A stretch of 12,250 nt of DNA from DUUI01 sp964627845. GTDB lineage: Bacteria; Bacillota_I; Bacilli_A; Erysipelotrichales; Erysipelotrichaceae. Numbering within the stretch: the first letter of the stretch is position 1; every line of letters begins with the position of its first letter. The stretch is taken from contig CAZVKL010000027.1 in NCBI GenBank assembly GCA_964627845.1, positions 1 to 12,250 of the forward strand. The letters are read 5' to 3'. A model generated the notes under the pieces. It had not been told where the DNA came from and did no database searches. It saw only the letters and a program-made list of their open reading frames with translations. Below, one piece after another: positions 1 to 6,497 of this stretch. A program made the translations under genes and the position numbers.

Positions 1-55
1 TATTAAGTAATTAAAGAGAAAGATTATTGATAAAGGTTAGACTGTTGGTTAGAGA

Positions 56-84
56 TTCAAATTAACACTGAAATTATGTATAAT
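56..84 (+). promoter_or_regulatory. Probable sigma-A promoter of murA
   Basis: A perfect -10 box TATAAT lies at 79-84 and a weak -35 box TTCAAA (4 of 6) at 56-61, with a 17-bp spacer. Transcription would start near position 91, giving a leader of about 18 nt that holds little more than the ribosome site AAGAAGGGA (about 95-103). All three forward frames meet stop codons within the first 15 bases, so no upstream gene reads into this region. The promoter could be a secondary one inside a longer operon; the window does not show what lies upstream. Confidence 0.55.
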
Positions 85-108
85 TAAGAAGTTAAGAAGG
101 GAATTAAT

Positions 109-1386
109 ATGGCAGAAGTAATTAAAATAGAAGGACAACATGAATTAAACGGCACGATAAAAGTGAGTGGGTCGAAGAATGCGACTGTCGCACTTATTCC
201 AGCTGCTATATTAGCTAGCAAAGAGAATGTCACCATTTATGGAGTTCCCGAGATTGATGATGTAGAAAATTTAACGAATTTGTTAAAAGAATTAAATGTG
301 AGTGTTACTCAAGAAGAGGACAAACTAGAGATTAATGCACAGGAATTAGAGTGGAAACCGCTTGAATCGAAAGCGGTCACAAAATTAAGAGCATCTTATT
401 ATTTTATGGGAGCCTTATTAGGAAGATATAAGAAAGTAAGAATGAAGATGCCAGGTGGTTGTTATTTAGGACCTAGACCAATTGATTTACATCTTAAAGG
501 CTTTGAATCCTTGGGTGCTACCGTTAAGTATGAACAAGGTGCATACATTATAGAAGCAGAAGAATTAGTTGGGTCAAAAATCTATCTGGACTTTGCGAGT
601 GTTGGCGCAACCATTAATATCTTGTTTGCGGCGGTCTTAGCCAAAGGCAGAACGGTGATTGAAAACGCGGCTAAAGAACCAGAAATCATTGACGTTGCAA
701 CCATGCTAAATAAGATGGGGGCTAATATTCGTGGTGCAGGGACTTCGGTTATTACCATTGAAGGTGTCAATGAATTAGTGGGCTGTGTCCATGAGATCAT
801 TCCCGATCGGATTGTAGCTGGCACTTATTTAATCTTAGCAGCGGCAATGGGACGAAATGTTACCATCGAAAATATTATTCCTCATCACTTAGAGGCACTG
901 ATTTCTAAGTTGTCTGAGATGGGTATTAAGACAGAAGTCCATGTTGATAGTGTAACGGTAACCCGTGAGAAAGATTTAAAAGCGGTGGATATAAGTACAC
1001 AACCTTATCCAGGGTTTGCGACTGACTTACAACAACCTTTAACATCACTATTGACTCAAGCCCACGGCTCTTCAGTGGTTAAGGAGAATATTTATGCTGA
1101 GCGGTTTAAACATTGTGGAGAGCTTCAAAGAATGGGAGCGAATATTCACTTATCGACTGCACAGGCAACCATAGAGGGACCAACACCATTGTATGGTGAC
1201 TTAGTTAGAGCGACAGATTTACGTTGTGGTGCATCTTTAATTGTTGCGGGATTAATGGCTGAAGGAATCACAACCATTCATGATATTTATCATATTGATC
1301 GCGGGTATGAACATATTGATGAAAAGCTAAGAGCGGTCGGCGCAAAAATTTGGCGTGAAGAGGAAAATAACAATGGTTCTAAGTAG
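109..1386 (+). CDS. murA: UDP-N-acetylglucosamine 1-carboxyvinyltransferase (MurA/MurZ)
   Basis: This cytoplasmic enzyme catalyses the first committed step of peptidoglycan synthesis, moving enolpyruvate from PEP to UDP-GlcNAc. The 425-aa length is normal for the family. Visible hallmarks are the N-terminal GSKNA motif (Lys23, Asn24; usually GAKNA), the catalytic loop PGGCYLGPRPID with Cys118 (the fosfomycin target; Cys115 in E. coli), the YPGFATD segment with Asp306 (the general-base position, Asp305 in E. coli), DLRCGASL with Arg372, and the C-terminal HIDRGYEHID. The start at 109 has the site AAGAAGGGA six bases upstream. The end overlaps the next gene. Many Bacillota carry two copies (MurA and MurZ). 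The nearby rpmE recalls the murZ-glpX-rho-rpmE order of Bacillus, so this may be the MurZ-type copy, which is an inference. The gene shows that the organism makes a cell wall or its precursors. Confidence 0.96.
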   Translation: MAEVIKIEGQHELNGTIKVSGSKNATVALIPAAILASKENVTIYGVPEIDDVENLTNLLKELNVSVTQEEDKLEINAQELEWKPLESKAVTKLRASYYFMGALLGRYKKVRMKMPGGCYLGPRPIDLHLKGFESLGATVKYEQGAYIIEAEELVGSKIYLDFASVGATINILFAAVLAKGRTVIENAAKEPEIIDVATMLNKMGANIRGAGTSVITIEGVNELVGCVHEIIPDRIVAGTYLILAAAMGRNVTIENIIPHHLEALISKLSEMGIKTEVHVDSVTVTREKDLKAVDISTQPYPGFATDLQQPLTSLLTQAHGSSVVKENIYAERFKHCGELQRMGANIHLSTAQATIEGPTPLYGDLVRATDLRCGASLIVAGLMAEGITTIHDIYHIDRGYEHIDEKLRAVGAKIWREEENNNGSK

Positions 1387-1693
1387 TACACCGACTATCG
1401 CAGAAAAGGAGATCCTATTAACGATTGGACCTGTATTTGGTGAGGTTACAGAAGGGGTCAGTTTTATTAAAGACATGAGTGCTTCTTTTATGGATGCATT
1501 TGGTGGTCGTGCTAAAGGCTTAGAAGAGGCGATTATTAAAGCGAGAACCTTAGCGATTGAAGAAATGAAAGAAAGAGCTTATGCGATGGGGGCCAATGCC
1601 ATCGTAGGCATTAAGATGGATTATGAAACAATTGGTCAAACTGGATCAATGTTATTGGTTGTAGCCAGTGGGACGGCGGTAATCGTTGAATGA
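1373..1693 (+). CDS. YbjQ-family (UPF0145, DUF74) protein
   Basis: A 106-aa protein of the YbjQ/UPF0145 family, small cytoplasmic proteins thought to form pentameric rings. They are often labelled heavy-metal-binding by fold, but their function is not established. Family signatures visible are STPTIAEKEI near the N-terminus, FGGRAKGLEEAI in the middle, GANAIVGIKMDYETIG, and the C-terminal GSMLLVVASGTAV. I prefer the ATG at 1373: GAAGAGG sits nine bases upstream, and the protein then starts like family members (M, two or three residues, STPT). A GTG at 1355 would add six residues with no good ribosome site. The start overlaps the end of murA by 14 nt, and the stop overlaps the hydrolase start as ATGA. 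All three genes are therefore probably cotranscribed and translationally coupled. No metal ligand such as a Cys pair is visible. Confidence 0.88.
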   Translation: MVLSSTPTIAEKEILLTIGPVFGEVTEGVSFIKDMSASFMDAFGGRAKGLEEAIIKARTLAIEEMKERAYAMGANAIVGIKMDYETIGQTGSMLLVVASGTAVIVE

Positions 1694-2559
1694 AGAAACG
1701 ATTATTAGCGCTTGTGTCAGGCTATGCTTTAGCTCAATACCAAGTTTTAAAAACATTTAAACGCTATGATCCAGTGAGAAAGAGTGTTGTCTTAGATATT
1801 CCCCATACAAATGTTACTTTTAAGTCGAATGGTTTAAACTTACATGGAAATTTATTTGGTGAGAACAAAAAAGGACTACTCGTCTTTAGTCATGGGTTAG
1901 GCCTAAATAGTGATGATTACTTTGGTATTACCAAAGGATTTGTTGAAAATGGATACCAAGTATTAGCTTTTGACAATACGGGGACTTATCGCTCTGATGG
2001 AATAAACTCAGTGGGGATTAACCAGTCGCTAGTTGATTTAAGGAGTGCGCTTGATTGGGTCATGGAGAATAAACAACTGGACACATCCAATTTATTCTTA
2101 TGTGGACATAGTTGGGGTGGTTATGCGGTATGTGCCATTCTCAATGAATACAAAAAATATCCGATTAAGGGTGTTATCTCTTTAGCTGGAAGTGATAATG
2201 CGACGAATTTATTGGTGGAAAACTCAAAGGATGTGTTCAATGGTTTTGGGGTAGCATTTGTTCCGATGACAATGGCTTATCACTTAATTACTTTTAAGAA
2301 GGATTTCTTAAAAACCAGTGTTAGAGGTTTGAACAAATCAAAAGTGCCTGCATTAATTGTTCATGGGACAAACGATCAACTAATTCCGATTGATAGCACA
2401 TCGATTTTAGCTAAAAAGAATAAAATTAGAAATGATAAAGTCGAATTCTTTATTCGCGAACAGATGGGTCACAATGAGATATTTGAATCAGAACAAAATC
2501 CCAAAGAAGTGGACCCCGTTTTATTAGAGCGGATGGTTAACTTTTTAGAGAACATATAG
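1690..2559 (+). CDS. Alpha/beta hydrolase (serine hydrolase), substrate unknown
   Basis: This 289-aa protein has the full serine-hydrolase plan. The oxyanion strand and turn read VFSHGLG (residues 65-71), the nucleophile elbow GHSWGG places Ser141, GTNDQLIP gives the likely acid Asp229, and MGHNEIF the base His261. It resembles the monoacylglycerol-lipase/peptidase group of alpha/beta hydrolases, but the substrate cannot be read from sequence. The first 20 residues are mildly hydrophobic (LLALVSGYALAQYQVL), with two Lys and an Arg ahead, so a weak membrane anchor is possible; no lipobox is present. The start at 1690 overlaps the previous stop by four bases (ATGA) and lacks a strong ribosome site of its own, which suggests translation by coupling. 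The gene ends the murA run; the rpmE promoter begins at its last base. Confidence 0.87.
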   Translation: MKKRLLALVSGYALAQYQVLKTFKRYDPVRKSVVLDIPHTNVTFKSNGLNLHGNLFGENKKGLLVFSHGLGLNSDDYFGITKGFVENGYQVLAFDNTGTYRSDGINSVGINQSLVDLRSALDWVMENKQLDTSNLFLCGHSWGGYAVCAILNEYKKYPIKGVISLAGSDNATNLLVENSKDVFNGFGVAFVPMTMAYHLITFKKDFLKTSVRGLNKSKVPALIVHGTNDQLIPIDSTSILAKKNKIRNDKVEFFIREQMGHNEIFESEQNPKEVDPVLLERMVNFLENI

Positions 2560-2588
2560 TTGATAAGTGAGTTTAATTATGGTATTCT
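2560..2588 (+). promoter_or_regulatory. Promoter of rpmE
   Basis: The -35 box TTGATA (2560-2565, 5 of 6) and the extended -10 box TGGTATTCT (2580-2588) are separated by 17 bp. Transcription would start near 2595, right at the first arm of the leader stem. The promoter starts on the base after the hydrolase stop codon, so rpmE can be expressed apart from the murA run. Confidence 0.6.
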
Positions 2589-2592
2589 TACC

Positions 2593-2656
2593 TAGCAACT
2601 AAACCAAGATAACTTACTTTGGTTGCTAAGCAACCAGAGCGGAAGGAGACATTCAG
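2593..2656 (+). promoter_or_regulatory. Structured 5' leader of rpmE (candidate L31 autoregulatory leader)
   Basis: The leader has two competing pairings. TAGCAAC (2593-2599) can pair with GTTGCTA (2622-2628), enclosing a weaker inner helix ACCAA/TTGGT. Alternatively GGTTGC (2621-2626) folds back on GCAACC (2630-2635) with a three-base TAA loop, just ahead of the ribosome site GGAAGGAG (2641-2648). Both use the same GTTGC segment and cannot form together. Ribosomal proteins often control their own mRNA through such leaders, and L31 leaders are known in several bacterial groups. Whether this one matches a described class needs a covariance search. The pairings are seen in the sequence; the regulatory role is inferred. 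Confidence 0.5.
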
Positions 2657-2899
2657 ATGAAAAAAGGGATACACCCAGAGTACCATTTAGCAAAAGTGGT
2701 TTGTGGATCTTGTGGAAACGAAATTGAAGTTGGATCAGTAAATGAAGATATTAAAGTAGATACTTGTAGTAACTGCCACCCATTCTATACTGGAAAACAA
2801 CGTTTTGCTCAAGCACAAGGACGTATTGAGAAGTTCAATCGTAAATTTGGACTTAAATCACAACAAGAACAAGCTGAAACAACCGAATCAGCTGAGTAA
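2657..2899 (+). CDS. rpmE: 50S ribosomal protein L31, zinc-binding type
   Basis: Large-subunit ribosomal protein L31 (bL31), which helps bridge the two subunits at the central protuberance. The 80-aa sequence begins MKKGIHPEYH and has two Cys pairs, Cys16/Cys19 (VCGSCG) and Cys37/Cys40 (CSNC). This marks the zinc-bound C+ form, the one replaced by a Cys-free paralog under zinc starvation in Bacillus. The hallmark HPFYTGKQR follows (41-49). The tail after about residue 65 is rich in Gln, Glu and Thr, slightly longer than in many relatives and likely disordered. The ribosome site GGAAGGAG lies nine bases before the ATG. The gene has its own promoter, leader and terminator, so it appears to be a single-gene unit. 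Confidence 0.97.
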   Translation: MKKGIHPEYHLAKVVCGSCGNEIEVGSVNEDIKVDTCSNCHPFYTGKQRFAQAQGRIEKFNRKFGLKSQQEQAETTESAE

Positions 2900-2914
2900 C
2901 GAAGTAATTAGAAG

Positions 2915-2948
2915 GCTTGATCCTCTTTTTGAGAATCAAGCTTTTTTT
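2915..2948 (+). terminator. Rho-independent terminator of rpmE
   Basis: GCTTGATcCTC (2915-2925) pairs with GAGaATCAAGC (2931-2941) with a single C/A mismatch around a five-T loop. Seven Ts follow (2942-2948). It sits 15 bases past the rpmE stop and closes that unit. Confidence 0.9.
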
Positions 2949-3026
2949 ATGACCTTATTTGATAGAAATCTATGGGTATTTGTTTAATTGAAGAAAGCCA
3001 ATAAACCCAAAATTTTTAAAAAAGTG

Positions 3027-3032
3027 TATAAT
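3027..3032 (+). promoter_or_regulatory. -10 box of the lipoprotein gene
   Basis: A perfect TATAAT lies 19 bases before the ATG, just ahead of the ribosome site. No convincing -35 is visible at 16-18 bp (the region reads AAACCCAA). The predicted leader is only about 13 nt. Promoter strength is uncertain. Confidence 0.45.
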
Positions 3033-3051
3033 AGCCGATGGAGGGTGAGAA

Positions 3052-3615
3052 ATGAAGAAAATAGTAGTATTGTTATTCGCTCTACTGTTAATTCTCGTTG
3101 GTTGTTCGAACAATAATCAAACGATGGATTCAGCTCCAGCAGAAACAGACGAGACTGTGTCTCAAGAAACAGAAAAAGCAACAGTCAGTGAAGAAACCTT
3201 AGACCAAAAATTTGACCAAATAGAGGATGAAGATCATCAAGAACAAGAGATTACACCGGACATTATCTTAGATAATAGTAAAGTAGTCTGTAAAATTAAC
3301 AATCGTGATAAAAACGATATCTATATTATTCATGGAGAGTCGGATGAGGATCGGCTAACGCATTTAACGCATAAATTAATTGATCGTACAAACCAGGATC
3401 ATCCTACTCCTACACAATTAGAAAGTGTTGAGTTTGAAGTATTTTCAAATCAACACATCTATAAATCGTTGACGCAAGCAGATTTAACGAATGTGACGGT
3501 GTCTGAGTTAATTGAGAATGGTTACTTAAATCAAGACTTAACGACAGATAATCAGTTTTCAGATTTAGCGACTCAATTGATGGACTTAAATTACGCTTGT
3601 TATCCACAGAATTAA
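3052..3615 (+). CDS. Putative lipoprotein of unknown function
   Basis: I do not recognise the family. The 187-aa product has a clear lipoprotein signal: MKK, a hydrophobic core (residues 4-15) and the lipobox LVGC with Cys18, so it should be anchored to the outer face of the membrane. Residues 19-70 form a low-complexity acidic spacer rich in Thr, Ser, Glu and Asp, typical of a flexible tether. Residues 71-187 look like a small folded domain (KVVCKINNRDKND, IYIIHGESDEDRLTHLTHKL, a later FEVFSNQHIYKSL). They contain two cysteines, Cys80 and Cys183, which could form a disulfide. The ribosome site GGAGGGTGA is strong, four bases before the ATG at 3052. The gene stands alone between two terminators. 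A repeated Thr-His pair (LTHLTHK, 103-107) is visible but is not a known metal motif. Confidence 0.8.
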   Translation: MKKIVVLLFALLLILVGCSNNNQTMDSAPAETDETVSQETEKATVSEETLDQKFDQIEDEDHQEQEITPDIILDNSKVVCKINNRDKNDIYIIHGESDEDRLTHLTHKLIDRTNQDHPTPTQLESVEFEVFSNQHIYKSLTQADLTNVTVSELIENGYLNQDLTTDNQFSDLATQLMDLNYACYPQN

Positions 3616-3619
3616 GGTG

Positions 3620-3668
3620 AAAAAAACATTACTTTCAATACAAATTATGAAGGTAATGTTTTTTATTT
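3620..3668. terminator. Bidirectional terminator between convergent genes
   Basis: CATTACTTTC (3627-3636) pairs with GAAGGTAATG (3649-3658, one G-U pair) across a 12-base loop. The stem is flanked by seven As on the left (3620-3626) and six Ts on the right (3659-3664). Read forward it ends the lipoprotein transcript, four bases after its stop. Read on the minus strand the A run becomes a T run, so it can also end the DUF2974 transcript, whose stop is at 3745. Confidence 0.8.
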
Positions 3669-3744
3669 ATTAAATCCAAATTCTGAATAGTTTCTTATAT
3701 CATTATTTCAGGGTGTAACAACAGTTAGACTATAATTTTTAGAA

Positions 3745-4803
3745 TTAAATGCCTTTTTTGATATTAACAAACTCTTTTATAAATTCAGATAAGAGTGATC
3801 GTATTGTTTCTTTAAATTCGGGGTCCGCATTTTTGTGGACATCAATCACCGTTTTTAAAGTGTCTAAAGACAGGTATTGTCCAACATCTTCTAATGAGTT
3901 GATGTCGAGTTTTAAGAAACCATCGTAGATTTCATTGACGATGTATTTTCGTTGCTCCTCGGAGACTTCTTCAATCCAAAGTCTGATTGATTCAATTAAG
4001 TGATTGGACGCGGGGGAATAATCTTGAAGATACACAAAGTGGTCATCTTCAATTTTCCATTCATAGGCATTGTGCTGAAAAAACGAAATATTTTTACTAT
4101 CAACAATAATTTCTTCTTCCTTTGAATCTAATAATCGACCGACAATGGCCGCATGGGGGGTATATTTCACAATGCGATCAAGAATATTCTCATACTGTAA
4201 AGACTCGACAAAATTCTGATTATAGCCTGGTCCATCAAAATTGAAAATTCGCATGATACGGTCTTTGTGTTTTGAGTGGGCAGCGGCATAAACAGCTAAG
4301 TTTCCACCTTTTGAATGTCCGCCTAAGTAAATGGGACAATCAAATTGATCGCTGTGTTTATTTAAGTAATTAAGCGCAGAATTTTGAGCGGGAATATATT
4401 GAGCAAAGGACATATTGAAATCTTCTTTCCAACCAACGGGTGAAAAATCCGTCCCTCTGAATGCGATGAATAATTGTTGATTCAATTGATAGGTTATGGC
4501 GAAAAATTGATGCTCTGCCTGTAAATCCAGTTCGTTCTCATAATGGATGATTTCTAGTTCACCAAAACGAGTGGATTTCATCATCGAGGAGATAAGATCA
4601 TTATGTTGTTGGCGTAATTTACTATGTTTTTCTTCGAGTTTAGTCATGACGTTTAAATCTTTTAATTTAACTGGAAATTGATTAACCTCAAAAATATCTT
4701 CGAACTCAAAGTAAGAGGCCATGGCTAATATTAACGCGTCGACTTCGTGGTTAAAGTCGACTGGTTTATCATGTGGGTGGTTGACATACTCAATAATATT
4801 CAT
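3745..4803 (-). CDS. DUF2974 (Mbeg1-like) lipase-fold protein
   Basis: A 352-aa protein of the Mbeg1-like/DUF2974 group in the alpha/beta-hydrolase fold. Visible features are the N-terminal NHEVDALILAMASYFEFED segment typical of the family, the lipase-like strand AFRGTD (114-119), the nucleophile elbow GGHSKGG with Ser164, FNFDGPGYN (188-195), and a conserved FFQHNAYEWKI block (241-251). The rest is helical with no signal peptide or membrane segment, so it is probably cytoplasmic. Its substrate is unknown; relatives are usually called hydrolases or lipase-like proteins. The start at 4803 fits the family N-terminus although no Shine-Dalgarno sequence precedes it. A -10 box ends only six bases before the ATG, so the mRNA may be nearly leaderless. 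It is divergent from the ABC exporter operon and may be coregulated with it. Confidence 0.85.
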   Translation of the reverse strand: MNIIEYVNHPHDKPVDFNHEVDALILAMASYFEFEDIFEVNQFPVKLKDLNVMTKLEEKHSKLRQQHNDLISSMMKSTRFGELEIIHYENELDLQAEHQFFAITYQLNQQLFIAFRGTDFSPVGWKEDFNMSFAQYIPAQNSALNYLNKHSDQFDCPIYLGGHSKGGNLAVYAAAHSKHKDRIMRIFNFDGPGYNQNFVESLQYENILDRIVKYTPHAAIVGRLLDSKEEEIIVDSKNISFFQHNAYEWKIEDDHFVYLQDYSPASNHLIESIRLWIEEVSEEQRKYIVNEIYDGFLKLDINSLEDVGQYLSLDTLKTVIDVHKNADPEFKETIRSLLSEFIKEFVNIKKGI

Positions 4804-4809
4804 ACAACT

Positions 4810-4838
4810 ATTTTAACACTAAATCTTCCAAGTGTTAT
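4810..4838 (-). promoter_or_regulatory. Candidate promoter of the DUF2974 gene
   Basis: On the minus strand a -35-like ATAACA (4838-4833, 4 of 6) and a -10 TAAAAT (4815-4810, 5 of 6) are 17 bp apart. The predicted transcription start falls at or next to the ATG (4803). It overlaps the opposite promoter almost completely. The -35 is weak and the assignment is tentative. Confidence 0.4.
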
Positions 4839-4841
4839 AAT
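4813..4841 (+). promoter_or_regulatory. Promoter of the ABC exporter operon
   Basis: The -35 box TTAACA (4813-4818, 5 of 6) and the -10 box TATAAT (4836-4841) are 17 bp apart, and a TGT just ahead of the -10 makes it an extended -10. Transcription would start near 4848, at the ribosome site GAGGTGG, leaving a leader of about 10 nt. It looks strong by sequence. Confidence 0.7.
4814..4837. repeat. 7-bp inverted repeat, candidate operator
   Basis: TAACACT (4814-4820) and AGTGTTA (4831-4837) are a perfect inverted repeat with a 10-bp spacer, 17 bp between arm centres. The arms cover the -35 and the start of the -10 of the exporter promoter, and the matching parts of the opposite promoter. A dimeric regulator bound here would block both genes. 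Part of the symmetry may arise simply because two promoters face each other. Confidence 0.4.
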
Positions 4842-4857
4842 AGGTTTGAGGTGGACA

Positions 4858-5727
4858 ATGAATATTTTAGAGATTAATCACTTAAAGAAATATTATGGTC
4901 AACAACGGGGTGTCCAAGACGTCACGTTCCATATTAAACCAGGCGAGATATTGGGATTTATCGGTCCAAATGGTGCTGGTAAATCGACGACGATTCGTTG
5001 TATTCTTAACTTGTTATATCCTACCTCTGGAAGTATCAAAGTATTTGGAATGGATAGCATCAAAGATAAAGTTGAAATTGCTAAGAATATTGGTTATTTA
5101 CCCTCTGAAATTGCTTATTACGATAATATGAAAGTGATTGATTTACTGAATTATTCTCGATCATTTTATCCCTCTGTTAATAAGGATAAAATGAATGAAC
5201 TGTGTCAAAGACTCAACTTAGATGTTGGTCGTAAGATTAATGATCTTTCTTTAGGAAACAAGAAGAAGGTAGGGATCGTTCAGGGACTACTTCATTCACC
5301 TAAGTTCATTATTCTTGATGAACCGACCAGTGGACTTGACCCCCTTATGCAACAAACATTTTTCGAACTGTTAGAAGAAGAGAATAAGAAGGGCGTGACG
5401 ATCTTGTTTTCGTCCCATATTTTAAGTGAGATAAAGCGACTAAGTCATCGTATTGTTCTGATTAAAGATGGGTTAATTCAAGATTTGGAAGATTTAACTC
5501 AGTTTAACTATAAGATTTGTCACATCACATCGGATGAGCAGACGTTGGCGCATTTAAATCAACAATTAACGCTTAAAGAAGAATTAGGGTTAACCAATAC
5601 ATATTATTATCAAGGTCATATTAATGATTTGTTGAAGGTTTTAAATAACTACCCGATTGAGAATCTATTAATTGAAGACCCTAGTTTAGATGAAATATTC
5701 CTACAATATTATAGGGAGTCAAAATAG
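4858..5727 (+). CDS. ABC-2 type transporter, ATP-binding subunit
   Basis: A 289-aa ATPase of an ABC exporter with separate membrane subunits. Motifs in order are Walker A GPNGAGKST (36-44), a Q-loop region reading YLPSE (no Gln at the usual place), signature LSLGN (130-134, in place of LSGGQ but common in this subgroup), Walker B IILDEPTSGLD (Glu155) and the H-loop SSHIL (His187). About 80 residues beyond the core form a C-terminal extension typical of this family. I chose the ATG at 4858, with GAGGTGG four bases upstream. An in-frame reading from 4747 would extend back through the promoter and into the opposite gene. The stop overlaps the next start (TAGTG). The genes match peptide, antibiotic or lipid exporters of the BcrA type in layout; the cargo cannot be told. 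Confidence 0.92.
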   Translation: MNILEINHLKKYYGQQRGVQDVTFHIKPGEILGFIGPNGAGKSTTIRCILNLLYPTSGSIKVFGMDSIKDKVEIAKNIGYLPSEIAYYDNMKVIDLLNYSRSFYPSVNKDKMNELCQRLNLDVGRKINDLSLGNKKKVGIVQGLLHSPKFIILDEPTSGLDPLMQQTFFELLEEENKKGVTILFSSHILSEIKRLSHRIVLIKDGLIQDLEDLTQFNYKICHITSDEQTLAHLNQQLTLKEELGLTNTYYYQGHINDLLKVLNNYPIENLLIEDPSLDEIFLQYYRESK

Positions 5728-6497
5728 TGCTTAAGTTTGAATTTAAAAACAGTCTAATTTCCAGTTTAATTTGGATAATCCTTGGAAGTTTAGTTCTTAT
5801 TTTGTTTCTCGCTTTTTATCCTGCTTTTAAAGATCAGAGCCAACAAATGGCTTTATTATTAGAAAATTTTCCTCAACAAATGTTGGATGCGATGGGGGTT
5901 GATATTGACTCTTTTCTAAGCTTTGGTGGGTTTTTCACCTATTTATTTTCATATGTTAATTTATTAGTCTGTATTTTCAGCATGAATATTGGACTGAGTT
6001 TAAGCTCATTGGAGAAGCGGTCTCAATCGCTTGATTTCTTATATGTGAAGCCAATAAGTCGGGGTAATATCATTTTTATTAAACTGATAGTTGGGTTATT
6101 CTATGTCCTGCTTTTTAATCTTGCTCTACTTGCGATTATTATGGTGACGATGACGCTTAATCAAATCAGTGATTGGACAGCGGTCATCAATATATGGTTA
6201 GCTGGATTAACGCTTAGCCTGTTCTTTTTTGGATTAGGGTTTTTACTTGGTTCATTCAACCTAAAAATAAAGAAAACGTTCGGAATATCCAGTGCTGTCG
6301 TTTTCTTGTTTTTTATGATGTTGTTATTAGGGCGTATGATTGATGCACAGTGGTTGATCAACTTAACACCATTTGGTCATTTTGATTTTAATCATATCTT
6401 ACAAAACTCACTTAATAATTTAGGGATTTGGACATTGATGATTATTCTCATGATTTTTCTTACATTCATGAGGGTAAAATGGAGTGATTTATTATGA
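5727..6497 (+). CDS. ABC-2 type transporter, permease subunit 1
   Basis: A 256-aa membrane protein with about six predicted helices (roughly residues 13-31, 66-90, 114-141, 153-175, 185-203 and 231-248). It has the ABC-2 layout: a large loop after helix 1, and a cytoplasmic segment after helix 2 reading DFLYVKPISR (103-112), likely the coupling region that touches the ATPase. Translation starts at a GTG at 5727, supported by AGGGAG nine bases upstream and by the one-base overlap with the ATPase stop. The end overlaps the second permease by four bases. It is homologous to that partner, so the exporter is probably a heterodimer of the two with two ATPase copies. Cargo is unknown. Confidence 0.88.
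   Translation: MLKFEFKNSLISSLIWIILGSLVLILFLAFYPAFKDQSQQMALLLENFPQQMLDAMGVDIDSFLSFGGFFTYLFSYVNLLVCIFSMNIGLSLSSLEKRSQSLDFLYVKPISRGNIIFIKLIVGLFYVLLFNLALLAIIMVTMTLNQISDWTAVINIWLAGLTLSLFFFGLGFLLGSFNLKIKKTFGISSAVVFLFFMMLLLGRMIDAQWLINLTPFGHFDFNHILQNSLNNLGIWTLMIILMIFLTFMRVKWSDLL

Noticed and set aside
1..55. Tail of an upstream gene or its terminator
   Set aside because: All forward frames stop within 15 bases and no hairpin is visible.
1355..1372. GTG at 1355 as the YbjQ start
   Set aside because: The six extra residues do not fit the family, and the ATG at 1373 is preceded by GAAGAGG.
2805..2987. 60-codon forward frame across the end of rpmE
   Set aside because: It overlaps rpmE in another frame and runs through the terminator hairpin.
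2984..3181. 65-codon minus-strand frame over the lipoprotein start
   Set aside because: It is the reverse reading of the signal-peptide region, with no start signals.
4747..4857. A longer N-terminus for the exporter ATPase starting at 4747
   Set aside because: It would read through the promoter and the opposite gene's start; the ATG at 4858 has a good ribosome site and begins as the family does.
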